In this document: positions 52,460 through 64,000 of the stretch, piece by piece
Layout: every line of letters begins with the position of its first letter
Numbering within the stretch: the stretch's first letter is position 1
Assembly (NCBI RefSeq): GCF_027580225.2
Contig: NC_073356.2
Span: forward strand, 6,730,501-6,794,500
From: Misgurnus anguillicaudatus
Taxonomy: Eukaryota > Chordata > Actinopteri > Cypriniformes > Cobitidae
Direction of reading: 5' to 3'
DNA: 64,000 nucleotides
Program-made: the position numbers and the translations under genes
The notes under the pieces: generated by a model
Seen by the model: the letters and a program-made list of their open reading frames with translations, nothing else
What the model was told of the DNA's origin: nothing
Databases searched by the model: none

Positions 52460-54598
52460 TGTACATTCTTCCAAAAATATTTGTTTTACATGCAAATGTT
52501 TTTAACTGGGTCACGCCTTTTTGGAAACCTGCTGGGCAATATAAGGCCTGCTTTCAAAGACTAGTATTAAGCTAGTATTATTTTTTATTTTAAAAAATTA
52601 GGAAATTTAAGTAGCTTATACAAATGTGACAGAGAAACATTACCGGTGTGCATCTTGAGACAAAGCAGTGATACTGATATATATTTCATGTTAGTTTTCA
52701 GGTAAAAAACACTTAAAAATGAATTTGAGTCTCAGAGTAGGTGCAAGCCTTGTCTGCAAAACCGGTTCAAATATAGGACATAGAAAGACTTGATTACCAG
52801 CCTACCCAAGCACCTTACTGCTTTATACCCACAGTCAAATCCTCCCATCATTATCAATTAGACAATTCACACCCCTCAGCTGTAATTAAAATGAGATGTT
52901 AGGTAGTAATTCACCAACACCACCCTCAGGAAGGGCACGAGCTGGGAGGTTGTCAGGCAATGTTATTTCAGTGAGATTTTTGTTTTGGGTGACCCAAAGA
53001 ACCATTCAGTCAAAGGTTCTTAAAGAATCATTTTCTTACCTTTCTATATATTTTCCATCATAATATTTATAGGCTTCTAACAAGTTAAACATTGTCAAAG
53101 TTTTCAATTAGGTATTTGCCTGAGATAACACTGGTTAAATATGGCTGGTCAGGTAAAGGTAGTCTGAGCATCAAGACAAAAAAATAATGTTTATTTAATA
53201 AACTTCTGTCTTCATTCCTGCCTTGTGTTCCTTGTGATAAACATCTCTGCATCTGCTTCTTGACTGGTAGAGATCTCAAATATAGAGATGACTGAATATC
53301 AGGAAAGAGAGATCTAGTGACACACTAGATAATCATTGGATCTAACATTACACATTCCTGTGCTCATAAGAGCTTTAAAAAGCTGTTGGTCGTTCACAAC
53401 ACAACCACCAGGTGGCAGTCAAGAACACGCCAAAAAAAACTTGAGAGCAGTCAAGAAATGATATTTTTTACAAATTAAAGACTATACAGAATATATAAAG
53501 CCGCAAGACAAAAATTAAAAGACCACACCAGTTTTGACTTTAATCATCATTTCTAAATGTATTGAAATCAATCCCAGTGTCTGCTGAATTTCAACAAAAG
53601 CGAACCTCATAGTCACCCAATAGCAAATGTAAAAGACTGAGAGCATGACAAAATGTGATTAAAAATCAGGGTTATTCCATAAAATGTAAATGTTTTGAAA
53701 TTTCCTTAAATACATGTAAAAAAAACATTAGCATTTTGTTATTGAGAAATTATTTCAAATTTACGTCCTCTGCAGTATTCAGAGAAAAATCGAAAAACAA
53801 TGCTTCATTTTTTTAGTTTTCAATTTTGTCCCCATTTCAATTTTTAGTAAATAAATGTAAATATAAACATAATTTTTCTTAGGTATTTGGCAGAAATGTT
53901 GTTGGCAGTTGGAGGAATGAAACAAAAATTATAATTTTACTTAAACACATATCTATGAATAGTATACATATAGAAAACTGAAAATAATCATGAAGTGATC
54001 TCTTCATTTTTTCCGCGGATGTATCTATAGAATTACTTAACATGCTTACAAGAATATTGCATGATAAAGACCAACAAACAATGTAGTAACCACAAACTAG
54101 AGAGTAAAAATATCTATAACTATGGGTTGTCTATGTGCTCCATTTAATTTCCTTTTTTTAAAAGTCTTCAATGTTTTACACTGTTTCTTGTATTGGCTGT
54201 CCTGTTAACTATTCTTGATGTATTTCAGGTGATTTGTTGTTGCTAATAGAGAATAAGTTATTACAGCTAATTACAGTTAAAATAGACTGTTCAAAGTACA
54301 GTAGCTTCACATATTTGTTTGTAATAAGTGTATTTAATTACAAACTTATTGCACAATCCTCACAATCATTAAACTTGTCTTGGAGTCATTGAAATAAGTT
54401 TATCCAATCTTCTGTTTGGTAATTTTACAGCCACTTTAATGTAATGATATACTTGGAAGATAAACTTGAATATTGTCTGACTTTGTATGAACGCTTACAA
54501 AACGTTCATAAAGTATTAATGCATAAAGATTGATATGCTTTGTGGACAGACAGCTCTGTTTAAAGTCTTCTAAGGGGTCATTTTATTTAATACATATT
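52460..54598. other. intergenic sf3a3-lin28a, nothing recognised
   Basis: No coding exon, RNA gene or bounded repeat could be supported in this AT-rich stretch. Confidence 0.4.
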
Positions 54599-54838
54599 GG
54601 GGAGGTTTCCCGGACAGGGATTAGACTAGTCCTAGACTTAAACACATTTAAGAGCTCTCCAAACTGAAAACAACTTGTACTGACATATCTTAAAATATAT
54701 CAGTGCCCTTTGTTTTACCTCAAAATGCACACAGGTAATGTTTTTAGTAAGGCATGTTTGTTAAAACGAGTTATATTTCCTAATTAAACTAAGGCCTAGT
54801 CCTGGACTAAGCTAATCCCTGTCCGGGAAACCGCCCCT
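54599..54838 (+). mobile_element. MITE family member (GGGGCGGTTTCCC family), copy 3 of 4
   Basis: Best-preserved ends: GGAGGTTTCCCGGACAGGGA and TCCCTGTCCGGGAAACCGCC are inverted over about 25 bases. The interior matches 59498-59728 closely. Confidence 0.8.
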
Positions 54839-56184
54839 AACTGTTTTATTTTTGGATTAACGGGTGAAAACCAGAATGAAGAAAAACTTCATTCCCCAGA
54901 ATTCATTTTTCCGAACTCAATTTTCTTAAATTTTAATTGAGTAAAGTCCACTTTTCATCTCCTTTTGATCAGTTTATTTCAAAAATTTTGAAGTCCTTTT
55001 CCCTGCTGGTGGTTTGTATGTAAAAGTATACAGCAAAAAAAAAAACACCCAGAGCTGTCCAAGGTGCTGAAACTGTAAACCTCTATACTGTGCGCAAGTT
55101 AATGTTTAGTCTCTGACATCACCAATAGCTCACATTTACCGAATGTTCTGAAGCTTGATTGATATACTGGATTTCTCTGGTTTCTGACAGTGAGTCATTG
55201 ATACTGAGAGCCATTCAGATTATATACTGTGACTCACAGCCTAGGAGGTGATAGACAGCAGACTGACATCAGATCACAGTGGTGACTAACCGCGTTTCAT
55301 TGTTTCACACGTGCATTCTGAGTATTGACTATCCAGTGAGTCCCTAAGGACTGAACTGACATGTTTGCCTTTAAGATATGACTCTGATTCTCACTATAGC
55401 ATAAGCATTCCATGAACATAATAAGAAAAATCCACCTGTTTTAATGATTTTTTAAAAGTTATCTGTTAAATAATAAATGTTTAAGCAAGTTCTTCTTCAC
55501 ATATTATTTTCAGGAAGGTTATAACAGTGTTCCATTGCGATATGATCCTATAGTTTATTTGCAAACTCTTAAGAACACTTAAGAAACAGGAGATGGTACT
55601 AAATACAATATATCATTCATTGTGTTTTGAGAATAAAGACAGCGGGTTAGTTTGAGGGTGTTACCAGCACGTGCTAGATCTATTGTCCTTAGTAACCTCT
55701 GACATGGATCACTTCCAGTATTCCCTTCTGGTCCAGATATTGTGAAGACCACTGGTTACTGAGGAAATCTTTATAGGAATCCTTTAGTGACTATTGTCAC
55801 CACGCGCAAAAAGCATTCAGCTGTTCATCATTTATAGACATTACTCATGACTCTTTTATGTTAAATTGTGTGCCAATGTACATTTATAATAAAGATGACA
55901 ATGACTATAATAACTATAAATGCTATTAATGTATTTTTAAGCATATATAATATTTTTTATGGCTTTTGTTTTTTATTTTTTAAGGATTAAATCAAATTAA
56001 CAATAAAAAGTTAGGTCATAACACTAGAAAAGTGCAGTCCCGTTATGCAAGGTATAAGCTGTAAAAAGTTGGATCAATAAAAAATACTTCAATTGCAAAG
56101 CATAACGCCTAAAAACTTAATTGTTATCAATTTATATGAAGTAGCCTATTTTTTTAATTTATCCAACTTTTTATTGTTGTAATG
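54839..56184. other. lin28a upstream intergenic, nothing recognised
   Basis: No gene or bounded repeat was found; possible lin28a regulatory DNA, but no motif cluster stands out. Confidence 0.35.
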
Positions 56185-56188
56185 TATA

Positions 56189-56480
56189 GACGGTTTCATC
56201 GGACGCACGTGACGCGATACACGTCTGGATCGGAACTTTACTTCCGATTTCGTTTTTAAATGGTCTGAATAGTTGCTAAACTGATCTCTTGAACAAATGC
56301 CTCGTCGAAAATGACAAATGTTTTGGGTTCCTAAGTAATCTATGTGTTTTTTTTTGTGCTTGTTATATAAATAAACTACGTTTAAAGAACTTTGTTGTTA
56401 TTTATTCTTAGCGGAGTTTACCGGAAATTACGTGCGGGCCACGACAGCCGCTATTTTATCTTGTTACTGCTGAAACTGTC
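56189..56480. mobile_element. small DNA element with GAC(G/A)GTTTCA ends
   Basis: GACGGTTTCATCGGAC at the left and TACTGCTGAAACTGTC at the right are imperfect inverses, each flanked by TATA (56185-56188 and 56481-56484). An interior ATGCCTCGTCGAAAATGA looks like a broken transposase start. Confidence 0.5.
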
Positions 56481-56484
56481 TATA

Positions 56485-57057
56485 AGAGTATGGTGATAAT
56501 GATCAATTTAAATTTATTGTGATAATTTATTATGCAAGGAACTCAAGGCTAATCTATTTTGTAAATATATTTTATTTTCACATAGCCTGTACTGCGCTGT
56601 ATTTGAATCATAACCAGAGCTCATCCTACCCATTTGATTGACGGTTACAGACTCCGTCATGTGATCCTCAGAAACACGTGCTCAATTATCACATGAACAG
56701 AGTTCGGGTTCTGTTCGTGATGTTTCCGCTTTAATTTGGGAAGCTGTGTGACTAACGTGTAGCAGGTGCCATGCGGTTTCCTCAGAAATGAGTAATGAAC
56801 GCTTGTTGTTCAGAGTGAGTTTGGGAAGTTGATGAATCCCGCATGAATATTTAATTGGAAAGCGGATGCGCCTTTAATTGTCTGTGTGCTTGAGTTGGAC
56901 CCGCTTGACAATGGAGATGATCGACACCTGCAAACCCAAAGCACGCTCATCAGAGCAGAACCAGAGCCCTGACTCACGCGCAGATCTCTATAAACAGCAC
57001 GAGTCATTTATTTAAACAACAGAGGGAATTTCAACCTATTTATGCTAAGTTAACAAG
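56485..57057 (+). promoter_or_regulatory. probable promoter and 5' UTR of the upstream lin28a first exon
   Basis: It lies directly upstream of ATG 57058 and shows higher GC content, a CACGTG-type E-box in AGAAACACGTGCTC near 56670, and no repeats. The transcription start is not identifiable from sequence alone. Confidence 0.35.
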
Positions 57058-59160
57058 ATGCCCCCGGCGAACCCGCATCCAGATCGCAGAGGTGAGAATT
57101 CATCCTTATAAGTTAAAATAATGTGAACATTGAAATGTATAATATTAGAAACAAAATATAACTACATGCGTTTAATATTAACAAACGCGTTTTTTTCGAT
57201 ACTTTTATATTTTTGTACGTTTTATGTAGCTATTTTTTTCTGTTTAAAATGTCGCGCAATTTACATTTCATTACTATTTTGCGGTGTATTTTTTGTTTGA
57301 ATAAATAACGGAATGTGACCCAGTCCTTGAAAACCTAGCTACATTTATTTTTTGTGATACTGTTTTCTACAAAAAATAATCTCATAATGTAAAGAACATT
57401 ATGTGAAATATTACCTTTATGATTTGTTTACTGTTGACTGACTAAGATCATGTCAAAGATTGAATCAAAGTGAAATTATTGAAATCAAACAAATAGATTG
57501 AGACTTTAGCTTGGATATCACAAATCTTGGTTTAACCATGTTTATGTTATTTTAAGCTTATAGCACGTAAAATATTTTAGGAGAAAACAAAAGTCTGATA
57601 GGCCTAAGATAACGTGTAAAATTCCTTCAATAATCGCCTAGTATGTGTTCATTCATTCATCTTACTGAGCTAGAGAATTGAAAGTGACTGCTGTCCCAAT
57701 GTCCATCCACTGTGTGGTGTCAGCTCAAAGGTTTAAGAGGGGAGGTCACTTCCTACTCCACAAGCGTTAGATGTTCTCAGTCTGTGATTGGCCCGTTGGC
57801 AATTTGGATCCTGTCGGCTCAGAAATGTGCAATTCATCAGTTCAGTGAAGTTGGGCATCACGTAGACTTGACCTAAGCGTGGGGGAGGCAGAGGCGCTCG
57901 GAGAGAGGGGATACTACAGTGACCCGTGTCCTGTGATGCTGGAATGAAAAAACGGAACACTTTTTATGCCATTTGGGGTCCCGGTCAATGATCCATTTTG
58001 CGTTGTGAATCAAGAGGAGATAGAAGACATCCCCGAGACAGCAGACATGGCTGAAGGTGAGGTTCTGGGTGATCTTCTGGTGGGTGGGGGGTCAGTGAAG
58101 AGCGAGCGAGAGAGAGTAGAATAAAGAAAAGGGGTGGGATGGATTGCCTTCATTGTCTTTTAGATTTGGGGGTCTTTGCAAAAATCTCGCCTGAGAAACT
58201 CTGTAATTTTCCCGTCGTTACCGCTAAGATGCGCCCTAAATCTTTTGTTTGTTCGTTTTTTCTGGCGTCGGGAAAGTTGCTGTTTTTGTTTTAGCGGCGA
58301 TTTGAAAAGCGTGAGAAAGTTTGCGTCTTCTTGAATACTTGGGATTAATTTGAACACCAATGGGCGAGATGGGAGAAATGGGCTCGGTTTATGAACAATA
58401 TTACACAGGTGAGCTTTTGCACAAAGCAGTTGCGAGATGTGCCAAATTTAACCTTTTTTTTTTTTGCTATGCATTTATTGATAAAAACGTTGAAAATGTT
58501 CAAACACAGTGCGATTTTGACATGCTTATTTTTTCACATAAAGCGAATTTAACTCTTAAATTTCATATTCATATCAAACTCAATCACACGGCTTGTGTCT
58601 TGACTAATATATAGCTACCTTTTTTCTGAAATTAAACTTAACAGGTTGGTGTTTTTTACGTTGTTTAAATTGTTACCCATTTAATAAATGTTGCTATTTT
58701 TCTTTAGGCTATATACTAGTGTAGTTTATTCGTTTTTAATTTTATTATAGATTAAAAATAAAGTTACGTTTTATCTTATTCCACTAGCTATTTTGGTTCA
58801 CGTTTTGAAGAACTGAAAAGAAAGGGAGTGTGTTTGGACGAGAGATTCATTGCGTTTTACGCAACCCTTTGGACATTTTCTCGCTTTTTGATGAATTCAG
58901 AGCCCATCTTTCGATTAACTTTTTTTTAAACTTTATTTTTTTAATTTTAAGGTTGATGTGAGTGGTTTGTGTGTTTTAATAAAGGGGGCTGTGCAAAAAC
59001 CGAGGAGGAGGAAGCCGCGAGCTCGGACTCGGAGCCGAGCGCGTGTCACGGCGCAGGGGTATGCAAATGGTTTAACGTGCGAATGGGTTTCGGCTTCCTG
59101 TCCATGACCCATCGGGAGGGCATCTCTCTGGAGTCTCCTGTGGATGTGTTCGTTCACCAG
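57058..59160 (+). CDS. lin28a: lin28a, partial: fish-type first exon plus cold-shock exon
   Basis: LIN28A binds the let-7 precursor loop, promotes its uridylation and blocks its maturation, so it keeps cells in an early, undifferentiated state. Exon 57058-57091 encodes MPPANPHPDRR plus the first base of a Gly codon (donor GTGAGA). It resembles the zebrafish Lin28a N-terminus as I recall it. Exon 58985-59160 starts after TTTTAATAAAG and supplies GCAKTEEEE, an acidic/Ser linker, then the first half of the cold-shock domain with CKWFNVRMGFGFLSM (RNP1 region) and VDVFVHQ (RNP2), ending at the donor GTAAGA. FLSM rather than FISM, and GGCAK, favour lin28a over lin28b. The remaining CSD and the two CCHC zinc knuckles are not found before base 64000, so the next intron exceeds 4.8 kb. 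Two further candidate first exons lie between these two exons and are listed separately. Confidence 0.85.
57092..57965. other. lin28a intron between candidate first exons
   Basis: No exon recognised. The GC-richer part at 57700-57960 may be the promoter of the candidate exon at 57966. Confidence 0.35.
57966..58056 (+). CDS. lin28a: candidate alternative first exon of lin28a (MAEG-type)
   Basis: An open stretch beginning at ATG 57966 (MPFGVPVND...) runs 30 codons in one frame to a second in-frame ATG at 58047 (MAE). It stops at a strong donor, G/GTGAGG at 58056/58057, in phase 1. That is the same phase as the exon at 57058, so joining to 58985 gives ...MAEGGCAKTEEEE in frame. An in-frame TGA lies just upstream of ATG 57966. 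The short MAEG start resembles the N-terminus of LIN28B. This exon is inferred from ORF, donor and phase only; no transcript evidence is available here. Confidence 0.45.
58360..58408 (+). CDS. lin28a: candidate alternative first exon of lin28a (MGSV-type)
   Basis: The open frame has ATGs at 58360, 58369 and 58378. The last gives MGSVYEQYYT and then half a Gly codon at the donor G/GTGAGC (58408/58409), again phase 1. Spliced to 58985 it reads MGSVYEQYYTGGCAK. Mammalian and avian LIN28A begin MGSVSNQ..., followed by GGCAK at the same junction, so this looks like the true counterpart of the tetrapod first exon. The surrounding 58100-58360 has a promoter-like, purine-rich then GC-mixed composition but no unambiguous TATA box. 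Confidence 0.6.
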
Positions 59161-59497
59161 GTAAGAGCAAATAAAATACCTGTCTTAACTACTTTTTTAT
59201 TTTATGGACCGGATCAGTAAAGCCTTCCTCTGTCCTTCATTTTCCGTCAATACAATGCATGATACAATGCATAAGGACATATGCATAACGAATATAAGGG
59301 GTACGAGGGAATATATTTTATGTCGAATTTATATACATATTATGTCTAATAATTGCATTTTTGGCGTTAGTTGATAAACATTATAGGCCTAATGAGGTTG
59401 AAGATTTTAAAATCAAGTCTATACTCTTTAAATGTTTTAAGTTTAAGTAGTCCTAAGTTTTAAATTATTTTAGTAAAACGTTTAAGAACAATTTTAT
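59161..59497. other. lin28a intron start, nothing recognised
   Basis: Intron sequence following the cold-shock exon; no repeat or exon is supported. Confidence 0.4.
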
Positions 59498-59728
59498 GGG
59501 GCGGTTTCCCGGAAAGGGATTAGTCCTAGACTAAAATAAATGTAAGACCTGTCCAAACTGAAAACAACTTGTACTGACATATCTTAAAATACATCAGTGC
59601 CCTTTGTTTTGCCTCAAAATGCACACAAGTAATGTTTTAGTAAGGCATGTTTGTTAAAACTAGTTATTTCCTAATTAAACTAAGGTCTAGTCCTAGTTTA
59701 AGCTATCCCTGTCCAGGAAACCACTCCA
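59498..59728 (+). mobile_element. MITE family member (GGGGCGGTTTCCC family), copy 4 of 4
   Basis: GGGGCGGTTTCCCGGAAAGG and CCCTGTCCAGGAAACC inverted ends; the interior is close to 54599-54838. In the lin28a intron. Confidence 0.8.
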
Positions 59729-60072
59729 AAACGTGGTTCATAAAACGTTCTTGTAGTTTAATTGGATTTTTTAAAATATCATCTGGTTGGATTATTGGTT
59801 TAATAAAATCAAAGTAGGCTATGGATTAAAATATATGCATGACTTGTGATCAAATCAAGGTTTTTCTGCTTTTTTGGTTTAAACTACAGATATGTTGTCA
59901 ATCTAGAAGTGGCTTTATTTTGATTTTCTTTTATTTTTCTTTCTTTGCAAATATACACCTCTGGTTTTAAAAAGCTTTGTGTTGGACTCCTGTCACAAAC
60001 TTTAGATTTTGTTTCTACACAATTGGAAATGCTCAGAGCACCTTCTGCTTTAATAATTTGTATCCTCTTTAA

Positions 60073-60383
60073 ATAGATGGTTTACCCCAACATTTTAATT
60101 GTCATTTCCTCAATCTCATGTTGTAACAAACCTGTATAAATTTGTTCTGATGAACACAAATGAAGATATTTTGAGGAATGTTTGTAACTAAACATGAGCC
60201 CCATTCACATCCATAGTAGGATAAAATAATATTATGGAAGTGAACGGGGCTCATGAACGGTTTGGTTGCATAAATTCCTAAAAATATCTTCCTTTGTGTT
60301 CATCAGAACAAATACATATACAGGTTTGTAACAACAGAGTGAGTAAATGATTAGATAAATGTCATTTTTGGGTGAACTATCCC
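60073..60383. mobile_element. TTAA foldback MITE (AGGGATAGTTCACCC family)
   Basis: TTAA at 60069-60072 and 60384-60387. GGGTGAACTATCCC is at the right; the left end is decayed. Inner arms GAACACAAATGAAGATATTT and AAATATCTTCCTTTGTGTTC are near inverses. Confidence 0.75.
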
Positions 60384-60387
60384 TTAA

Positions 60388-63229
60388 GGAGGAAGGCTTA
60401 AAATGATTAAAATGATGAGAAAAGAAATCCAGTTCCTAGTTCTTGTTGAAGTGATCCTGTATACTGACTCAAAGTAGTATTTTAAATCTTATCTCCAGTC
60501 ATTGTAAAATCACCCCTGGTACTGTTCAAACAAACTTATATTGTGATTGTAACAGAAGAATGCAGCATGTCTGCCGACAGTGAAGATCCTCTCACCTTGA
60601 GCCAAATGAGCGGCTACCTCATGGCTACGGGTCATTGTGTAAAAACTAGCCTGAGATTAGAGCATCTTATGGGCAAGCAGCCCTGCATACTGTCAAGTGA
60701 TCTCTCAAAAGATCTCTTAAATGGTGGCAGGGCTTAAAACACATTTCCATTGAACACAGTGAAATCTCAATGACTTTGATATAAAATTGAGACAGGAATA
60801 TTAAGCTATGTGTCATCTTTCTGCAACTTTCAAGTTAACATAAACCCTTTTACATTCAAATTCCTGTTCTTATAGTGCATTAATGCACATAATTGTAAAT
60901 TAAACAATCGTTTCTCTTTGTAACCTTATGTGATCAGTGTGCAACAACTTTCCTTTTGGCTGATGATACATGGTTACTTTTAACCCCTCCAAATACCTGG
61001 TTCTATTTGGGTATTGCTTATTCTGTATTGTGTATGTTTGCAAAAAATTCCCAATGGATAAAACAATGTCTTGACCATTCATTTGTGACATTAGTTTGTT
61101 AATTCAGTTCAGTAAATGCAGGTTTGATATAAATTCAAGAACCAGATTGTGTCTGGTTATTTTTCAGATAACAAGGTTTTGTAGAGCCTGGCCTGCTCAT
61201 GCATTCTGCATGGCCCTTTAAAATTGATCAGCAGCACTTGTTCTTTAAAAGTTGAACTATTTGCTTGAAGTGCACTTCATGAGTTTGACTTTGGTCGTTG
61301 AAAGAAGCTGGTTGTCTTTTCATGTGTTATACGGGTTGTGATGCACTCAAAAAAATGATTCATTGGATTAACTCAATTAAATTGTGGGCAGGATTTCCAT
61401 CCAATATGAAGGTGTACTTCTAACTCATAAAAAACTGCTTTACACATACACAATTAAAATATATTTAGTTTGTCCAACACAATTTAAAGTAGATGGCAGT
61501 ACTCAATTTAGTGTAGTCTAAATAACTCAATTTAGTGTAGTTTGAATAACAAATCAATTTATTGTAGTTTCAATAACTCAATGTAGTGCAGTCTGAATAA
61601 CTCAATTCAGTTATTTTATATAAAACGTTTTATATCAGACTAATTAGCATAAGCACATGTTAGCATGCTAATATAATAACATATGATACTTTGGATAAGC
61701 ATGTGAGAAGAGATTGATCTCCAAACAGGCATTAACACAGGTAGTGCTCCTTGAGAGAAATATGTCACATCCACAACTTAACCACAAGCGGCACTCTTAT
61801 GCACGATGGTAACCAAACAGTTTGAAAAAATATAACACAATCGCTTTTAAATCAATAAGATAAACAAAGCACTTCATTAAAAAAAATACTCTTCAAAAGC
61901 AGTTGCATACAGATCCACGGCCCAGTTAGTAATGGCAACAAAAATCATTCATGTTGTCCCAACATAAAATGATTAAGTGGACTGAACATGATAAAATTTG
62001 GTTGAGAAAAAAAGGTATTCTTTTTCCAGAATCCAAACTCAAACTAATAGTGTTAACGCAATTAAAAAGAAATCAATAAATTATTCTACCCATTTATTTT
62101 GTGTTAGACTAATTTAATATATATACTTATTGCTCTTAATGAGGTATTTTAAATTATGTGAACACAATTTTAATGTGTCATTTCTAAGAAGGGCTTGAAT
62201 CATTTTTTTCTAAACCTGCCCATGTGTTTCTGTAGATTATTGAGGCTAAGAGTAGGGTGACTACTGCAGAACCAACCAGGATAAAGATGGGTGTCCTTGT
62301 CAAACTCAAAAAAAAGAAGGAAGCAATGGGTTACTTTTAACCCAGCATGTAGATGTTTTAACCCATTGTTGGGTCAGATATTATTAATAAATCTGGGTTA
62401 ATCTAACCTGACGTCTGAGTTGACCCAACACCGGGTTGAAAAAGTGAAGGAACCGTGGCGAGATATTTCTAAATAAACAGTGAAAGCAGAGAGAGTTGAA
62501 AGATGTGCCAGTAGAGAATGCTGGGAATGGAGACCAGGAGAGTGGAGAAAGGGAAGGGTTATTTGGGGGAAGGGGGTTGTGTTAGCTGAACTCATTCATA
62601 AAAAAGGCTCTGTAGTAAAAGAGGAGGGTAATTGGTGGAGGACGTTAAAGGATGGAGCCGGTGAAGGTTTCAGGAAGTCTTGGCGGGGGTTGGGGGTCTG
62701 ATTCCTTTCCCAGTGACCCACCCCCCTCTGTGAAATGGGTGTCAGGGTTAAGCTAGACATCTTGTGAGAGCTCTAACGTGGGTCACTGTAGGCCTCCCAC
62801 CCTGTACAAAAGACTTTACAGCGGGTTATATCTCTGTCCAGCCAGTACTGGGTTTATTGAGACTGCTGTAAATAAGCCATTTGTAGGTTGGTGTTAATGT
62901 TGCACCTGACCAGTTCAACACAGAAACACAGACCCATCTGCTGGTTTGAGAACTTGATACTATCTGTTTGGCCCAATAATGTCAGACAGGCGAGTGTTCA
63001 TGCAACTTTAACTATTTAAAACTAACAATGATTCGCTTCAGATTGCCAACGTGAATCAAACCAGTTCTCACTTTCTGGGTTCTATGATGCATAGTTTATT
63101 GATGCATGATTAACCAAAGGCAACAAATGTCTTGGTAAAGTTTATTAATTAATTTTTTTAAATTTGGTTAGTTCCATTTTGTTACCATGTTGTCTTGCCA
63201 AGACTGCTAGTTAGCATACAGCTATCGAC
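60388..63229. other. lin28a intron; minor repeats, no exon found
   Basis: AACCCAGC/GGGTTGTT-type repeat sequence lies at 62320-62450, and a G/A-rich stretch at 62480-62700. No candidate for the next lin28a exon (SKLHMEGFRSL-like) was seen. Confidence 0.4.
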
Positions 63230-64000
63230 TAGGGCTGGGCAATTTTTTAATCGATTTTTCGATTAATCGTTTTTTACGTGGTTGATTCAAAGCCAAGAAT
63301 TAATTTTTTTCATTTATATCCGCAAACATTAAACGTAAGATTAACGTCAATGTAATTACTAGTCTTCTCCACTAGATGTCACCCTCTTTTATTTCCTTGC
63401 ACGATGTTATCAAGGAGCGAGAGGCGAGCCTGTCCTTCAGTCTATTCTTATTTTAATATAATATAATCAGGGCTTGACATTAACACCCGCCAACCCGCCA
63501 AATGCGGGTAAGACAGCCAATCCCACTAGCCACTTTGGCAGGTGGAATATAATTTTTTTAATTGTAGTTTTCTTAAAAGTTATGCGAAACAATAAACAAT
63601 GCGCACTGCGACACTGGGAAACTACAACTCCCATGAGCACTCTGCACCCAGCGCAACCCACACAGACCGTTTGTTGGGAGCTGATGGATTTGCGAATGCA
63701 CAAGAGGACGCAGTCTGAGCACATACACACTTTAAGAAAGTTAAAACAATTGCATGGAAGTGATTGAAGATATATTGCGTGCACACTCTCAGGGCAAGAG
63801 CGAAGAGAAATTCAGTGCATACCTGAATGCACACGAAATTAAAGGAAACCCGCCAGCTGAGAGGTTCGCATACCATTTAAATGTAGGCTACTTTGGGCAA
63901 CAGTAATGCCCTCTCGACATTTGTCATTAAAAGTCTTAAATCACTTTTAACAGAAACCATGATCAAGCTTATAAAATACAATCTGCATAAACAAGTTGAC
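63230..64000. mobile_element. left part of hAT element(s) running off the window
   Basis: TAGGGCTGGGCAATTTTTTA with ATCGATT motifs begins at 63230. A second hAT-like terminus, CAGGGCTTGACATTAACAC, begins at 63468, apparently inserted in the first. The right ends lie beyond the window. Confidence 0.55.

Noticed and set aside
62480..62701. Possible next lin28a exon or small gene
   Set aside because: GEGFRKSW superficially recalls MEGFRSL, but there is no acceptor in the right phase and no further CSD similarity; it is a G/A-rich stretch.
63467..63784. 105- and 97-codon overlapping ORFs at the window end
   Set aside because: They lie in the left part of a hAT-like element and have no recognisable domain.

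Overview
This is a stretch of vertebrate nuclear DNA, almost certainly from a cyprinid-type teleost fish. The evidence is AT-rich intergenic sequence, small exons with GT/AG borders separated by introns of 0.1 to 12 kb, and a dense load of the short DNA transposons (hAT and TTAA-target families), tRNA-derived SINEs and LINE tails typical of carp and zebrafish relatives. There are no bacterial, phage or CRISPR features. Three protein-coding genes can be reconstructed exon by exon.

Region 1 (about 3.8-20.5 kb, minus strand) holds ube2e1, a class III ubiquitin-conjugating E2. Five coding exons encode 193 residues, including active-site Cys131. One intron (4014-4390) lacks a normal GT donor. The 12.4-kb intron between the second and third coding exons is filled with DNA transposons.

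Region 2 (20.5-40 kb) is intergenic. It holds a LINE 3' end, several foldback and TTAA elements, a truncated hAT, SINEs, a 1.4-kb almost C-free TTAG/TTAAG array (35.77-37.2 kb), and a self-complementary CATATATGC-type array (38.5-38.8 kb) beside a tRNA-like block.

Region 3 (40.1-52.3 kb, plus strand) holds sf3a3, the 60-kDa subunit 3 of splicing factor SF3A. All 17 coding exons are intact and encode 501 residues. Intron 12 carries transposons nested four deep (45.17-47.45 kb) and intron 15 carries three nested levels (49.78-51.88 kb).

Region 4 (57 kb to the end, plus strand) holds the 5' part of lin28a, the let-7-blocking RNA-binding protein. The window contains the exon with the first half of the cold-shock domain; the rest lies beyond base 64000. 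Three separate upstream mini-exons each carry an ATG and a phase-1 GT donor and can each splice in frame to that exon, giving three predicted N-termini. This is the most interesting gene-level observation in the window.

The three genes have unrelated housekeeping or developmental roles (ubiquitin conjugation, splicing, stem-cell RNA regulation). Nothing suggests that they work as one system. Most of the remaining structure is transposon biology, and many element ends can be placed to the base because the target-site duplications are preserved.
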